Origin: Pseudacidovorax sp. NFM-22
Lineage (GTDB): Bacteria > Pseudomonadota > Gammaproteobacteria > Burkholderiales > Burkholderiaceae_C
DNA length: 64,000 nucleotides
Assembly: GCF_021401245.1 (NCBI RefSeq)
Contig: NZ_JACBFY010000005.1
Span: forward strand, 434,001 to 498,000
Reading direction: 5' to 3'
Position 1 is the stretch's first letter. Each line of letters opens with the position of its first letter. Below are positions 63,089 through 64,000 of this stretch, piece by piece. Below the pieces are notes generated by a model. The model saw only the letters and a list, made by a program, of their open reading frames with translations, did no database searches and was not told the DNA's origin. Made by a program: the position numbers and the translations under genes.

Positions 63089-63537
63089 ACCACCCCGAAC
63101 GCCCCATCACACCCGAGCTGCGCCTGGCCCTCCTGGCGCTCACGCATGAACATGCCTGGCGCCTGGACCACGGCGCGGCCGACACGTTGCATGAGCTGTA
63201 CGCCGAAGACGGCGAGTTGTTGCAGTTGCCGCCGCGCGACCTCATCGGCCGGGAAGCGATACGCGCCTGGGGCGCGGACCGGGTCAAGCTGCCGCGGGTG
63301 TCGCGCCATGTGGAGACGAATCACCGCTTCTTCTGGGACGGTGAGCGCCTGCGTGGAACGCTGTATGCAACCGTCTACCGCTGCGAGAGCGAACCGGCCA
63401 CCGAAACCCGGCCCTTCATGGTGGGCGACTACCTGGACGAGTATGTCCAGGTGAACGGTACCTGGCTGATCCGCCAGCGGATCATCGCCAAGGCCCTGCG
63501 CGTGGCGCCCGCCCCGGCGACAGGGGGCCAGCGATGA
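63085..63537 (+). CDS. SnoaL-like / NTF2-fold protein
   Basis: A protein of 150 residues: THEHAWRLDHGAADTLHELYAEDGE, LIGREAIRAWGADR, SRHVETNHRFFWDGERLRGT and VNGTWLIRQRI. It is not closely related to the region A SnoaL-like proteins and looks more like the dioxygenase-beta-subunit-like NTF2 proteins. A hydratase or isomerase step after ring cleavage is possible. Overlaps of 4 bp on both sides show tight coupling. Confidence 0.78.
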   Translation: MNHPERPITPELRLALLALTHEHAWRLDHGAADTLHELYAEDGELLQLPPRDLIGREAIRAWGADRVKLPRVSRHVETNHRFFWDGERLRGTLYATVYRCESEPATETRPFMVGDYLDEYVQVNGTWLIRQRIIAKALRVAPAPATGGQR

Positions 63538-63968
63538 GCGGCGCGGCACCGACGCGCCGCAACCGCGCGGCGGTCTACAAGCTCGACGAGATGCCCCTGG
63601 AGACGGTGCGCCCCGGCTTCGCAAGGACCGGGCTTCGCGCGGACGACTGCATCACCACCGTCAACTGGTTCGAGCCAGGCTACCGCAGCACTGGCCGCCA
63701 CAGCCATCCCTTCGATCAGCTCAGCTACGTGCTCACGGGACGCCTTCGTTTCTGGGTCGATGACGAGGTCTTCGACATCACGGCCCCCAGCATGCTCTAC
63801 ATCCCCGGCGATGCCTTGCACGGTGCCGAGCCGCTCGGAGAGGAGCGCGTGCTCAACGTGGATGTATTCGCCCCGGTGCGGGCGGACTACCTGCCGCTGT
63901 GTGCGCATCAGCACTTCGTCGAACGGCCCTCTGACGAGACAAAGGCGCAGAAGGAGGAAGCACCATGA
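63534..63968 (+). CDS. Single-domain cupin
   Basis: A protein of 144 residues with one cupin barrel. GRHSHPFDQLSYVLTGRLRF carries His56 and His58, and YIPGDALHG carries His96, a probable metal site. Small cupins in aromatic clusters serve as dioxygenases, isomerases or decarboxylation helpers; nothing here decides between them. It overlaps its neighbours by 4 bp on each side. Confidence 0.85.
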   Translation: MSGAAPTRRNRAAVYKLDEMPLETVRPGFARTGLRADDCITTVNWFEPGYRSTGRHSHPFDQLSYVLTGRLRFWVDDEVFDITAPSMLYIPGDALHGAEPLGEERVLNVDVFAPVRADYLPLCAHQHFVERPSDETKAQKEEAP

Positions 63969-64000
63969 GCGCGGGCATGCAGCACGACGTCGACGTGCTC
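63965..64000 (+). CDS. Start of a further gene of the operon, cut by the window edge
   Basis: Twelve codons (MSAGMQHDVDVL) from ATG 63965, which overlaps the cupin stop as ATGA. The beginning resembles the N-terminus of FAD monooxygenases, where a VDVLIVGAG-type strand follows, but this is only suggestive. Confidence 0.5.
   Translation, partial: MSAGMQHDVDVL

Overview
The window is high-GC (roughly two thirds G+C by eye) bacterial DNA, densely packed with catabolic genes. It has many ATGA-type overlaps, a Bug/TctC-type periplasmic receptor, several LIV-type ABC transporters and a copy of the short GTTCGGGCTGAGCCTGTCGAAG-class repeat. This points to a betaproteobacterium of the Burkholderiales, most likely Comamonadaceae (Variovorax/Acidovorax-like). 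The taxonomic call is an inference from gene content. I see no tRNA, rRNA, CRISPR array, transposase or origin.

Region A (1-55,600) looks like one very large acyl-CoA regulon. It holds two complete LIV-type ABC importers (2.7-9.4 kb and 51.7-55.5 kb), each with an acyl-CoA ligase gene inside its operon, and four LIV substrate-binding proteins. It also holds a third ligase, an alpha-methylacyl-CoA racemase, three acyl-CoA dehydrogenases (one resembling methylsuccinyl-CoA dehydrogenase) and a mesaconyl-CoA C1-C4 transferase homologue. Five crotonase-fold enzymes or domains, two hydroxyacyl-CoA dehydrogenases, three thiolases, an HMG-CoA-synthase/DUF35 fusion, two thioesterases and four SnoaL-like proteins complete the acyl-CoA set. 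A three-component Rieske oxygenase is scattered through the region: alpha and beta at 30.8-32.6 kb, a 2Fe-2S ferredoxin at 32.8 kb and a ferredoxin reductase at 9.5-10.7 kb. The gene set suggests uptake, CoA activation, ring or chain oxygenation and beta-oxidation of a methyl-branched, probably cyclic carboxylate (terpenoid- or steroid-like). The substrate cannot be read from sequence.

Regulation in region A is legible. Seven near-identical 20-bp palindromes (TAGTCCGACGNGTCGGACTA class) lie at promoters of region A. Several overlap -10 hexamers, and two flank genes for closely related TetR regulators. A second dyad (AATCnAAnTTnGATT) occurs twice, once next to a third TetR gene. A third dyad (TCGTCGnnnnCGACGA) occurs three times. 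In two cases it is centred exactly 33 bp upstream of a TATGGT hexamer, the class II activator position, so it probably binds the 925-residue MalT/LuxR-type activator encoded at 42.8-45.6 kb.

Region B (55,700-64,000) is a separate aromatic-degradation cluster with its own IclR and GntR regulators. It encodes a FAD aromatic hydroxylase, a VOC-fold protein, a Bug receptor, a fumarylacetoacetase, an MhpB extradiol dioxygenase, an NTF2-like protein, a cupin, and the first codons of another gene cut by the right edge. Its genes are translationally coupled and each promoter carries strong palindromes.
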